Positions 1-7,500 of a stretch of 64,000 nucleotides of DNA are shown piece after piece; within the stretch, counting starts at the first letter, position 1, and each line of letters opens with the position of its first letter. The position numbers were made by a program, and so were the translations under genes. This stretch comes from Planctomonas sp. JC2975 (GTDB lineage Bacteria; Actinomycetota; Actinomycetes; Actinomycetales; Microbacteriaceae): positions 1,612,001 through 1,676,000 of the forward strand of contig NZ_JABEKS010000001.1 of assembly GCF_012985205.1 (NCBI RefSeq), given 5' to 3'. The notes beneath the pieces were generated by a model. The model had not been told where the DNA came from. It saw only the letters and a list, made by a program, of their open reading frames with translations, and searched no databases.

Positions 1-151
1 CCTGCGACTCGAGCACGGCGCGCGGAACGAAGTTCTCGCTCGCGATCATCTCGAGATAGTCGCGCTGGCGACCGAGCTCGAGATTCAGCACCTCGGCGAT
101 CTCGGGGTCGACCTCAGCGAGCGGCGCGTTGAAGGTGGGCGAAACGGTCAT
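1..151 (-). CDS. glyA: serine hydroxymethyltransferase, N-terminal part (cut by window edge)
   Basis: This is the first 50 codons of a gene that runs off the left edge. The protein opens [20 protein letters not shown] and continues with the segment [20 protein letters not shown], the N-terminal signature of serine hydroxymethyltransferase, a PLP enzyme that moves one-carbon units between serine/glycine and tetrahydrofolate. The ATG at 151-149 is preceded on the minus strand by an AGGAG ribosome site a few bases upstream. A ZTP-type riboswitch lies in its leader, which fits a folate one-carbon gene. The identity is clear from the N-terminus, but the catalytic lysine region is outside the window. 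Confidence 0.93.
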   Translation of the reverse strand, partial: MTVSPTFNAPLAEVDPEIAEVLNLELGRQRDYLEMIASENFVPRAVLESQ

Positions 152-204
152 GCGTGGCTCCTCATGATTCGTACAGGGCGGACGTGTGCACGTACGTTGT
201 TCGC

Positions 205-310
205 GTCGGCCCAGGCGCGCGGCCGAATCCGCCCTCGATCTTCAGAGCTTTGGGTGTCTGACACACCCTGGTCGCTCCCCGATGGTGAACCATCCGCGAC
301 GGATCCGAAT
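205..310 (-). ncRNA. ZTP (pfl motif) riboswitch in glyA leader
   Basis: Reading the minus strand, a hairpin GGATGGTTCACCATC is followed directly by the conserved GGGGAGCG block (plus-strand 271-285). After a linker holding its own hairpin (GGGTGT/ACACCC, 251-267) comes the second conserved block GCGCCTGGGC (plus-strand 209-218). This order and these two blocks match the pfl motif that binds ZMP/ZTP, known to sit upstream of glyA and other folate/purine genes. It ends about 55 bases before the glyA ATG, so it probably controls transcription or translation of glyA in response to 10-formyl-THF shortage. Boundaries are approximate. Confidence 0.82.
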
Positions 311-423
311 GCCCGGACCCCGCCGATACGCCAGTTGCGACGCCACGATCCTACCAGCGCGGTTCGGGCGCTCCGGCATCCGCTCCCCGCTCGTGCGACG
401 ACCTTCTACCCGCGAAATGGGGT

Positions 424-480
424 GAGCGGACAAAGCTCGAACATGCTCTTTTGACACTTGTTCCGCTCATGTTCGATCAT
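424..480 (+). promoter_or_regulatory. promoter and nested inverted-repeat operator of the SIS/ROK/aldolase/DeoR operon
   Basis: A TTGACA box (451-456) is followed 18 bases later by GATCAT (475-480), seven to twelve bases before the ATG at 487, so the transcript may be leaderless. Two nested inverted repeats surround it. The inner pair is TCGAACATG (437-445) and CATGTTCGA (468-476), a perfect 9-base match. The outer pair is GAGCGGACAA (424-433) and TTGTTCCGCTC (457-467), which is imperfect. The operon encodes its own DeoR repressor at 3316, the natural candidate to bind here. The role is inferred from position and symmetry. Confidence 0.6.
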
Positions 481-486
481 TGAAGC

Positions 487-1407
487 ATGACGGATGACAT
501 GACGCGCCGCCCGGGCGCCGACCTCGAAGCGGAACTCACCTCGCAGCCGGATGTCTGGGAGCGCGCGGCAGCGCTGGCGAGCCGAGATCTGCTCCCGCCC
601 GACGGCCAGCGCATCGCCGTGATCGGCTGCGGCACCTCCTGGTTCATGGCCCAGGCGTACGCGAGCCTGCGCGAGCGGAACGGGCGCGGCGAGACCGACG
701 CGTTCGCCGCATCCGAGGCCTTCGTGGACCGCGACTACGACGCGATCGTCGCGATCACGCGCTCCGGCACGACGACTGAGGTGCTCGAGCTGCTCGACGA
801 CGTGCGAGGTCGCGCCCGCCGCGACAGGGCGCGGACGATCGGAGTCGTCGGGGATCCGAACACCCCCCTCGTCGAGCTCGTGGACGACGTCATCGCGCTG
901 GCCTTCGCGGACGAGCACTCGGTCGTGCAGACGCGGTTCGCGACGAGTGCGCTCGCGCTGCTGCGGGCATCCGTCGGGCAGGATCTGTCACGGGCCATCG
1001 CCCAGGCCCGCGACGTTCTCGCCGCAGACCTCGACGACGAGCTGATCGATGCCGAGCAGTACACGTTCCTCGGAACGGGATGGACCGTGGGCATCGCCCA
1101 CGAGGCCGCGCTGAAGATGCGCGAGTCCTCGCAGTCGTGGACCGAGTCGTACCCGGCGAAGGAGTACCGGCACGGACCGATCGCCATCGCGGCACCCGGC
1201 CGCGTGACGTGGGCATTCGGCGAGCCGCCGACGGGCATCGCCGAAGACACCGCCGCGGCGGGCGCCCGCTTCGAGCACAACCCGATCGACGCCATGGCGG
1301 ATCTGGTGCGCCTGCACCGAGTGGCGCTGGAACGCGCGCGCCGCAAGGGGCTCGATCCCGACCAGCCGCGCAACCTGACCCGCTCGGTCATCCTGGACCG
1401 GCCATGA
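487..1407 (+). CDS. SIS-domain sugar isomerase/deaminase (AgaS/GlmS-C-like)
   Basis: A 306-residue protein built of two SIS (sugar isomerase) folds like the isomerase half of glucosamine-6-phosphate synthase, without the glutaminase half. The phosphosugar-binding Ser/Thr-rich loops are visible as GCGTSWFMAQAY near residue 48 and ITRSGTTTE near 96. A GlmS-like stretch ALKMRESSQSWTESYPAKEY with the HGP motif lies near 215-235. Proteins of this kind convert an amino-sugar phosphate to a ketose phosphate plus ammonia, or isomerise a sugar phosphate. It is first in a coupled operon with a ROK kinase and a class II aldolase, suggesting amino-sugar breakdown through a tagatose- or fructose-bisphosphate. 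No ribosome site is evident, consistent with a leaderless start. The exact substrate is unknown. Confidence 0.78.
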   Translation: MTDDMTRRPGADLEAELTSQPDVWERAAALASRDLLPPDGQRIAVIGCGTSWFMAQAYASLRERNGRGETDAFAASEAFVDRDYDAIVAITRSGTTTEVLELLDDVRGRARRDRARTIGVVGDPNTPLVELVDDVIALAFADEHSVVQTRFATSALALLRASVGQDLSRAIAQARDVLAADLDDELIDAEQYTFLGTGWTVGIAHEAALKMRESSQSWTESYPAKEYRHGPIAIAAPGRVTWAFGEPPTGIAEDTAAAGARFEHNPIDAMADLVRLHRVALERARRKGLDPDQPRNLTRSVILDRP

Positions 1408-2441
1408 GCCACGCCGCGTCAACGGAGACGTCGGCCGCTCAGAAGAGCGGTTCGGACTCGGCGAGCGTCGACGAGGTCACGCTGCTCGGTCCTGGTGCAG
1501 CTGTACTCGCCTTCGATGTCGGCGGCACGGACATGAAGGCCGCGCTGGTCGACTCCGACGGACAGCTGCGCGAGACACTCCGCACGCCGACGCCGCTGGA
1601 GGGCGAGGGCACGGGACGTGCCGTGGTGGCAACGGCGGCGCGGCTCGCGAGCGAGCTGACCGCGCGGCACGCCGACGTCAGCCCGGCGGCGGCAGGACTT
1701 CTCGTTCCCGGCAACGTCGACGATGTGCGCGGCATCGGCGTCTTCGCCGAGAACCTCGGCTGGGTGGAGTATCCGTTTCGCGACGAGGGCTCGGCTGCGC
1801 TCGGGCTCCCCGTCGCGTTCGGGCACGACGTGCGGGGTGCGGGCGAGGCTGAGCACCGGCTCGGCGCGGCGCGCGGCTTCGACGACGTGCTGGTCGTGAC
1901 GATCGGCACGGGCATCGCAGCAGCTGTCTACGTCGGCGGCCGGCTCCATACAGGGGGCGGCCTGGCCGGCGAGATCGGCCACGATCGCGTCGCGGAGGGA
2001 CCGGTCTGCGCATGCGGCGGACGCGGCTGCCTCGAAGCCGTCGCCTCCGCGGCCGCGATCGCGCGCCGCTACACCGCACGCACGGGCCGCTCCGTCTCCG
2101 GTGCACGCGAGGTGCTCGACCGCATGCACCGCGGAGACGCCAACGCCGCCGCAGCCTGGGAGTCCGCGCTCGACGCGCTCGCGATCGGTTTCTCGCACGC
2201 CGTCGCCCTGCTCGCGCCACAAGCGATCGTCGTCGGCGGGGGCCTGTCGGAGGCGGGCGAGGAGTTGCTGCAGCCGCTGCGCGAACGTCTGGACGGCATC
2301 CTCACCTTCCATCGGCGACCGCTGCTGATCAAGGCGAGCATCGGAGCGGATGCCGGGCTCTACGGCTCCGCACTCGCCGCGCGCGACGTCGCAGCGAGTG
2401 AACAGGCGGAACAGACGCTCACAGCGGGAGGACACGCATGA
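1404..2441 (+). CDS. ROK-family sugar kinase
   Basis: 345 residues. The start overlaps the SIS gene stop as ATGA (1404-1407), so translation is coupled. After about 35 unstructured residues comes the phosphate-binding motif FDVGGTDMKAALVD, then the sugar loop GHDVRGAGEAE with the catalytic Asp, TIGTGIAAAVYVGG, GEIGH, and the ROK zinc motif CACGGRGCLE. There is no N-terminal helix-turn-helix, so this is a kinase rather than a regulator. In this operon it probably phosphorylates a hexose, an N-acetylhexosamine, or the ketose phosphate made by the SIS enzyme. No PfkB-type tagatose-6-phosphate kinase is present, so it may fill that step; this is inference. The unordered N-terminal extension is slightly unusual. 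Confidence 0.85.
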   Translation: MSHAASTETSAAQKSGSDSASVDEVTLLGPGAAVLAFDVGGTDMKAALVDSDGQLRETLRTPTPLEGEGTGRAVVATAARLASELTARHADVSPAAAGLLVPGNVDDVRGIGVFAENLGWVEYPFRDEGSAALGLPVAFGHDVRGAGEAEHRLGAARGFDDVLVVTIGTGIAAAVYVGGRLHTGGGLAGEIGHDRVAEGPVCACGGRGCLEAVASAAAIARRYTARTGRSVSGAREVLDRMHRGDANAAAAWESALDALAIGFSHAVALLAPQAIVVGGGLSEAGEELLQPLRERLDGILTFHRRPLLIKASIGADAGLYGSALAARDVAASEQAEQTLTAGGHA

Positions 2442-3319
2442 CCAGGGCCGCAACAGGGACCCTCGTGACGGATGCGGCGCTGGCCGGATCCGGGATCGGC
2501 GCGTTCAACGTGATCCACCTTGAGACCGCCGAGGCGATCGTCGCGGCAGGCGAGCGGGCTCAGCTACCGGTGATCCTGCAGATCTCGCAGAACTGCGTGG
2601 CATATCACGGCGGCCTCGAACCGGTCGCGAACGCCTGCCTTGCTCTGGCGGACGCCGTCACCACCCCTGTCGCTGTGCACCTGGACCACGCGGAGGACGA
2701 GCAGCTGGCCCGCCGTGCCATTCAGCTCGGCTTCGGCTCGGTCATGTTCGATGCGGCGCGGCTGGAATACGAGGACAACGTCCTGGCCACGAGGCGGATC
2801 GTAGAGTACGCGCACGCCGACGACGTCTTCGTGGAGGCGGAACTCGGCGCAATCGGCGGCAAGGACGGCGCGCACGCACCAGGCGTGCGAACGGATCCGG
2901 ACGAGGCCGTGCGTTTCGTGGCCGACACCGGCGTCGACGCGCTCGCGGTGGCCGTCGGATCGTCGCACGCGATGACCGAGCGCCGCGCGTCCCTCGACCT
3001 TGACCTCATCGCCCGGCTGCACGACCGGCTCGACGTCCCCCTCGTGCTGCACGGATCCTCCGGCGTGCCGGACGACGACATCGTGGCCGCGATCCGCGCC
3101 GGCATGACGAAGATCAACGTGTCGACGCACCTGAACGGATACTTCACCCGCGCGATCCGCGAGTACCTGGACGCGAACCCGTCGGTGGTCGACTCGCGGA
3201 AGTACGTCGCCGCCGGCCGCGAGGCGCTCAGTCGCGAAGCGGAACGCCTGCTGCGGGTCTTCCACGACGTGCGAGACGAGGGGGCCGGCATCCGGATACA
3301 AGGGGAGGCCGCACGATGA
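2438..3319 (+). CDS. class II fructose/tagatose-bisphosphate aldolase (KbaY/GatY/FbaA type)
   Basis: 293 residues, coupled to the kinase gene by an ATGA overlap (2438-2441). It has the zinc class II aldolase layout: GIGAFNVIHLETAEAI at the N-terminus, VAVHLDHAEDEQ with the zinc histidine and catalytic Asp near residue 72, VEAELGAIGG near 135, VAVGSSHA near 171, the second zinc histidine in LVLHGSSGV near 205, and MTKINVSTHLN for the phosphate site. Such enzymes split fructose- or tagatose-1,6-bisphosphate into dihydroxyacetone phosphate and glyceraldehyde phosphate. In this operon it is the likely final step of a hexosamine or hexitol pathway. Sequence alone does not decide between the fructose and tagatose epimers. 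Confidence 0.87.
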   Translation: MTRAATGTLVTDAALAGSGIGAFNVIHLETAEAIVAAGERAQLPVILQISQNCVAYHGGLEPVANACLALADAVTTPVAVHLDHAEDEQLARRAIQLGFGSVMFDAARLEYEDNVLATRRIVEYAHADDVFVEAELGAIGGKDGAHAPGVRTDPDEAVRFVADTGVDALAVAVGSSHAMTERRASLDLDLIARLHDRLDVPLVLHGSSGVPDDDIVAAIRAGMTKINVSTHLNGYFTRAIREYLDANPSVVDSRKYVAAGREALSREAERLLRVFHDVRDEGAGIRIQGEAAR

Positions 3320-4101
3320 ACCGCACCGAGCGGCTCCGAGCGGTTCTCGACCTGCTCGCCGAGACGGGCCAGATCGAGGTGGATGACATCGTCGAGCGTC
3401 TCGGCGTCTCTCAGGCGACCGCCAGACGCGACCTCGACGCTCTCGCGTCGCAGCAGCTCCTCAGCCGCACCAGGGGCGGCGCGACGGGCCAGTCCGTCGC
3501 CTACGACCTGCCCCTGCGCTTCAAGCGCGAGCAGCACGCGGCGGAGAAGCAGGCGATCGCACAGGCGGCGAGCGCCCTCGTTCCCCGCGGCGCCGTCGTC
3601 GGCCTGTGCGGCGGCACGACGAGCACCGCCGTCGCGACCGCTCTCGGCGCCCGGCAGGATGTGGCCGAGCCGTCGTCGCATCCGACGCTGACGGTGGTGA
3701 CGAACGCGATCAACATCGCGGCGCAGCTCCTGATGCGTCCGCAGATCAAGGTCGTGATGACGGGAGGCGTCGTGCAGTCGCGTTCGTACGAGCTCGTCGG
3801 CCCGTACACCGACTCCGTGCTGGGGCAGATCTCGCTCGACTACGCCTTCATCGGCGTGAACGGCGTCGATCCGAGGCTCGGTCCGACGGTGCACGACGAG
3901 CACGAGGCAGCGGTCAACGCGCTGATGGCGCGGAGGGCCGATCACGCAGTGCTGGTCGCGGACTCCAGCAAGATCGGGCGGCGCGCGTTCGCGACGGTGG
4001 GCGATCCTGGAGCGTTCGACACGATCATCACCGACGACGGGATCACCACGGGCCAGCGCAGGGCGTTCGAAGAAGCCGGCGTGCGCGTCATCGTGGCCTG
4101 A
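3316..4101 (+). CDS. DeoR-family transcriptional repressor
   Basis: 261 residues, the usual DeoR length, with an ATGA overlap to the aldolase gene (3316-3319). The N-terminal winged helix reads TERLRAVLDLLAETGQIEVD then DIVERLGVSQATARRDLDAL, the DeoR signature. The C-terminal half is the DeoRC sugar-phosphate sensor: VVGLCGGTTSTAVATAL, the conserved NAINIAAQLL, VVMTGGVVQS, DYAFIGVNGVD and VADSSKIGRRAFA. As the last gene of the operon it most likely represses the promoter at 451-480, released by a pathway sugar phosphate. Autoregulation is inferred from the inverted repeats upstream of the first gene. Confidence 0.9.
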   Translation: MNRTERLRAVLDLLAETGQIEVDDIVERLGVSQATARRDLDALASQQLLSRTRGGATGQSVAYDLPLRFKREQHAAEKQAIAQAASALVPRGAVVGLCGGTTSTAVATALGARQDVAEPSSHPTLTVVTNAINIAAQLLMRPQIKVVMTGGVVQSRSYELVGPYTDSVLGQISLDYAFIGVNGVDPRLGPTVHDEHEAAVNALMARRADHAVLVADSSKIGRRAFATVGDPGAFDTIITDDGITTGQRRAFEEAGVRVIVA

Positions 4102-4180
4102 GCATCCGGCGGACCGTCGATCCCAGGTCGTTGGCAGGGCGCCGCCTTGCGCGGTACGAGCACCTGCTACCGTCGCGCAC

Positions 4181-5365
4181 GTGACGAGCGCGACACGACC
4201 TGACCTGCTGCGTCCTGCGACGGGCGACGTCGCGCATCGGGTCACGTTCATCGAGCTGTTCTTCGACCTGGTGTTCGTCTTCGCGGTCACGCAGCTGTCG
4301 CACATCCTGATCCACGAGCAGGATCCGCTGGCCCTCCTCCACACCGTGATGCTGACGATGGTCGTGTGGATGGCCTGGGTCGACACCACGTGGGCCTTGA
4401 GCTGGCTCAATCCGGAACGCGGGCCGGTCAGCGCCCTGCTCTTCGTGCTGATGGGGCTCGGACTGATCCTCGCCGCCACCATTCCGCAGGCCTTCACGAC
4501 GGAGGCGTTGCCGTTCGCACTCGCGCTCGTGGCCTTCAATCTGGGCCACAGCGTGTTCACGATGATCGCGTTCTCACGGCATCGACCGCAGCACACGGCG
4601 AACTTCGCGAGAATATCCGCCTGGCACGCCGTCGAAGGCGCGGTCTGGATCACCGGAGCGCTTGTGCCGGAGGGCGCTCGGGTGTGGGTGTGGCTGGTCG
4701 CCATCGCCCTCGCCTGGATCGCGCCTCGCGTGTTCTTCTGGGTGCCGGTGTTCGGCCGCTCGAATGTGGCGACCTGGGACGTCAGCGGCGAGCACATGTC
4801 GGAGCGCGTGAGCCTCTTCTTCATCATCGCGCTCGGCGAGTCCATCGTCGTCACGGGCTCGGCCTTCGCCCAGACGGGCCTCTCGTGGCTCGGCGTGACG
4901 GCGTTTCTCGCCGCCTTCGTCGGGACCGTGCTGATGTTCCTGCTCTACTTCCGTCACAATCAGCGCGGAGGCAGCGACTACATCTCACGGGCATCAAACC
5001 GTGGCATGATCGCTCAGACCGCGTACACCTACATCCCGATCCTCCTCGTCTTCGGCATCGTCGGATCAGCTGTCGCCGACGGGCTCATCCTGCGCCAACC
5101 GACGGTCGGAAATGACGCGTGGGTGGCGGGGCTGCTCTGCGGGTCCGCTGCCCTCTACGTGCTCGGCAACGCGCTGTTCAGCCGGGCGACGGGTGGCCCG
5201 TGGTTGTGGACTCATCTCATCGGCGCCGTGGTGCTCACGGCGATGATCGCCTTGTTCCCGATCGTCGAGCCCCTAGTCCTCAGCTGGACAGTGAATGTCG
5301 TGCTGGCCGCAATGGTGCTCAAGGAGACGATCGCACTGCGGCTGACCAGGCACACCGAGGAGTGA
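4181..5365 (+). CDS. LtrA-family membrane protein (low temperature requirement A)
   Basis: 394 residues, almost entirely hydrophobic, with about ten membrane spans. The N-terminal HRVTFIELFFDLVFVFAVTQ is the hallmark of the LtrA family (PF06772), followed by the conserved DTTWALSWLNPE and the later GESIVVTGSAFA. The family is named for a Listeria cold-growth mutant; its biochemical role is not established. The start is GTG at 4181. A TACCGT box at 4168-4173 lies seven bases before it with no ribosome site, suggesting a leaderless transcript. It is 79 bases after the DeoR gene and seems to be its own unit. Confidence 0.85.
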   Translation: MTSATRPDLLRPATGDVAHRVTFIELFFDLVFVFAVTQLSHILIHEQDPLALLHTVMLTMVVWMAWVDTTWALSWLNPERGPVSALLFVLMGLGLILAATIPQAFTTEALPFALALVAFNLGHSVFTMIAFSRHRPQHTANFARISAWHAVEGAVWITGALVPEGARVWVWLVAIALAWIAPRVFFWVPVFGRSNVATWDVSGEHMSERVSLFFIIALGESIVVTGSAFAQTGLSWLGVTAFLAAFVGTVLMFLLYFRHNQRGGSDYISRASNRGMIAQTAYTYIPILLVFGIVGSAVADGLILRQPTVGNDAWVAGLLCGSAALYVLGNALFSRATGGPWLWTHLIGAVVLTAMIALFPIVEPLVLSWTVNVVLAAMVLKETIALRLTRHTEE

Positions 5366-5685
5366 GGCGGTGCCATCGGATCCTTCACGACGACACCACC
5401 TCAGCCTCACCGCGGATGCGAAGCCCCCGACGCACCACGGCTTCCTGATCGGTTCGGGATTCCGTCAGGGATCGCCGCGTCGAAGCCGAATGTGACGCGA
5501 CGATGGTCCTTTCATCTGAGGTAGACGCGCACGTGCGCGGATCATGACGCGAGTTCGCGAAGAGATTTTTCGAATTGCGGATCGGGTCCAGCCAACGCAC
5601 AATCGAATCCACCCCCAATGACCGGTTCCCGACCGGCCGGCACCACACTCTCCGCGCCCGCGTGCGGAGACGGAAGGCAACCCGA
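5366..5685. other. intergenic region upstream of the ECF sigma fusion gene
   Basis: About 320 bases without a convincing gene. Short reading frames here lack ribosome sites and family features. A small palindromic stretch around 5547-5560 (GCGAGTTCGCG) and an AT-rich patch (TTTTTCGAATT) near 5566-5576 could belong to the promoter of the downstream sigma-factor gene, but I see no clear -35/-10 pair. Confidence 0.4.
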
Positions 5686-7500
5686 ATGGCAGGGCATCAC
5701 TCGCCGCGCAGGATCGAGCGCGCCGGCGATGCAGAGCTGGTGCAGCTCACGCGCAAAGGCGACACGGATGCCTACGCCGCGCTGTTCCGCAGGCACGCCA
5801 CGGCTGCCGCATCGGTCGCGCGCTCGGTGACGAGCACGTTCGAGCCCGATGATCTCGTCTCGGAGGCGTACACCAGGATCCTGCACGCGCTGAAGTCGGG
5901 CCATGGTCCCACCGGCGCGTTCCGTCCCTATCTCTTCACCACGGTGCGCAACATCGCCGCCACCTGGGGCCGGGCAGGCAAGGATGCCGTCGCACTCGCG
6001 CCCGACGAGCTCGACACGCTCGCCATCGCCGAGGACGACGCTCTCCTCATCCTGGACCGTTCGCTGACCGCACAGGCGTTCCGCACCCTTCCGCCGCGCT
6101 GGCAGGAGGTGCTCTGGTACACCGAGGTGGAGGGGATGCGTCCAGCCGAACTGGCGCCGCTCATCGGCGTCGGCGCGCAGGCCGCCGCGGCGCTCAGCTA
6201 CCGCGCAAGGGAGGGCCTGCGCCAGGCCTGGATCCGAGCGCACCTCACGTCGGCGGAGCTCGAGCCGGAGTGCGGATGGACCGTCGAGAGGCTCGCAGCA
6301 CACGCTCGGGGCCGACTCGGCAAGCGCGAGCGCACCCGCGTGGACGCGCACCTGGAGACGTGCGCGAAGTGCACCCTCGCCGCCGCGGAAGCCCGCGAGG
6401 CCGGACGCCGGCTGGTGTTCGTCCTGCTGCCGCTGGCGATCGGCGGGTCGGCGGCGACGGCATACGCCGCGACGCTGAAGTCCGGAGCTGCTGTCGGCAT
6501 CGCTGCGGCGGGCGCCGGAGCTGCCGGTGGAGCGTCCGCCGGTGCGTCTGGAACTGCGGCGGGCGGGCACGCGGCAGGCGCGGCGGGGGGCGCACACGCG
6601 GCTTCGGGAGCGGCCGGCTCGTCAGGTCTGTTCAGCGGCGCGACGGGTGTGGTCGTCGGTGCGGCAGCGGCCGTCGTCGTGGTCGGCGCGGCGGTCGCCG
6701 GTGTGCTCGTGGCCACGGCGGATGACCATCCGTCGCGCGCTGCGGCGAAGGTCGCGACGGAGGCCGACAGGAGCTCCGCTGCACCCTCGGCTCCGACGAA
6801 TTCGGATGCCGCGAGCCCGGCCGCCTCATCCCCTGCACCGACCAGCACCCCGACCCCATCGACGCCAGATGCCTCCACCCCGACGAACGCCCCCGCGCCG
6901 CCCGTCGACCCTGTCGGTCCTCCGGTGGCAGCGGATCCACCCGTCACGACGGATCCGCCGCCCGTCACCGTCACGCCGCCCCCGGCCCCGCCATCGGCCC
7001 CGGCGATCAGCGTCGACACGGCAGGCGGGCGGTACTACCCGATCGTGTTCGGCACCGCGGATCCGGGAGCGCAGGTCACCGTGTCCGGTGCCGGCACGAT
7101 GGTCACGGTGCGGGCCGACGCGAGCGGCGCATGGAGCGCGGGCACCGCGCTCACCGGATTCGCCGCGGGCACAGGGACCGTCACCGCGACGCAGACGGGC
7201 AGCGACGGGATCGTCTCGGCACCGGCATCCGCATCGTTCACGCTGGCCGCGCCGCAGGCGAGCATCGCGCGGAGGGACGGCGTGCCGATAGCGCTCCTCA
7301 CCGTCGTCGGCACGCCTGGCGCCACGGTCGAACTGCTCGTGGACGGTGTCTCGCACGGACTGTGGCGCATCGAGAGCAACGGCCGCGTTCGCGACGTCGT
7401 GCTGGGTCAACCGCACGGCCACGACATCGCTGTGCGCTATTCCGACGCTGCGGGCCGTGCCGGCCCCACGACACCCGTCTCGTTCACGCCTGCGGGATGA
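5686..7500 (+). CDS. ECF sigma factor fused to zinc-finger anti-sigma, membrane anchor and extracellular domain
   Basis: 604 residues from the ATG at 5686; an upstream in-frame extension to 5575 has no support. Order: sigma region 2 (about 24-100, with FEPDDLVSEAYTRILHAL and YLFTTVRN), sigma region 4 (about 125-185, with FRTLPPRWQEVLWYTEVEGM), then a zinc-finger anti-sigma module with H222, C226 and C229 (AHLETCAKC). An Ala/Gly-rich stretch leads to a membrane span near 319-345. A Pro/Thr-rich linker (360-440) precedes Ig-like beta repeats outside the cell. Fused sigma/anti-sigma proteins like this are known among actinobacterial ECF groups. The arrangement implies the sigma factor is tethered until an outside signal frees it. 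The stop overlaps the convergent MFS gene by 17 bases. Confidence 0.85.
   Translation: MAGHHSPRRIERAGDAELVQLTRKGDTDAYAALFRRHATAAASVARSVTSTFEPDDLVSEAYTRILHALKSGHGPTGAFRPYLFTTVRNIAATWGRAGKDAVALAPDELDTLAIAEDDALLILDRSLTAQAFRTLPPRWQEVLWYTEVEGMRPAELAPLIGVGAQAAAALSYRAREGLRQAWIRAHLTSAELEPECGWTVERLAAHARGRLGKRERTRVDAHLETCAKCTLAAAEAREAGRRLVFVLLPLAIGGSAATAYAATLKSGAAVGIAAAGAGAAGGASAGASGTAAGGHAAGAAGGAHAASGAAGSSGLFSGATGVVVGAAAAVVVVGAAVAGVLVATADDHPSRAAAKVATEADRSSAAPSAPTNSDAASPAASSPAPTSTPTPSTPDASTPTNAPAPPVDPVGPPVAADPPVTTDPPPVTVTPPPAPPSAPAISVDTAGGRYYPIVFGTADPGAQVTVSGAGTMVTVRADASGAWSAGTALTGFAAGTGTVTATQTGSDGIVSAPASASFTLAAPQASIARRDGVPIALLTVVGTPGATVELLVDGVSHGLWRIESNGRVRDVVLGQPHGHDIAVRYSDAAGRAGPTTPVSFTPAG

Noticed and set aside
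2722-4854. 710-codon open frame on the minus strand
   Set aside because: It lies opposite the aldolase, DeoR and LtrA genes, has no family motifs and a composition expected of antisense in high-GC coding DNA.
5385-5648. 87-codon minus-strand frame before the sigma fusion gene
   Set aside because: No ribosome site or family features, and it crosses the likely promoter of the sigma gene.
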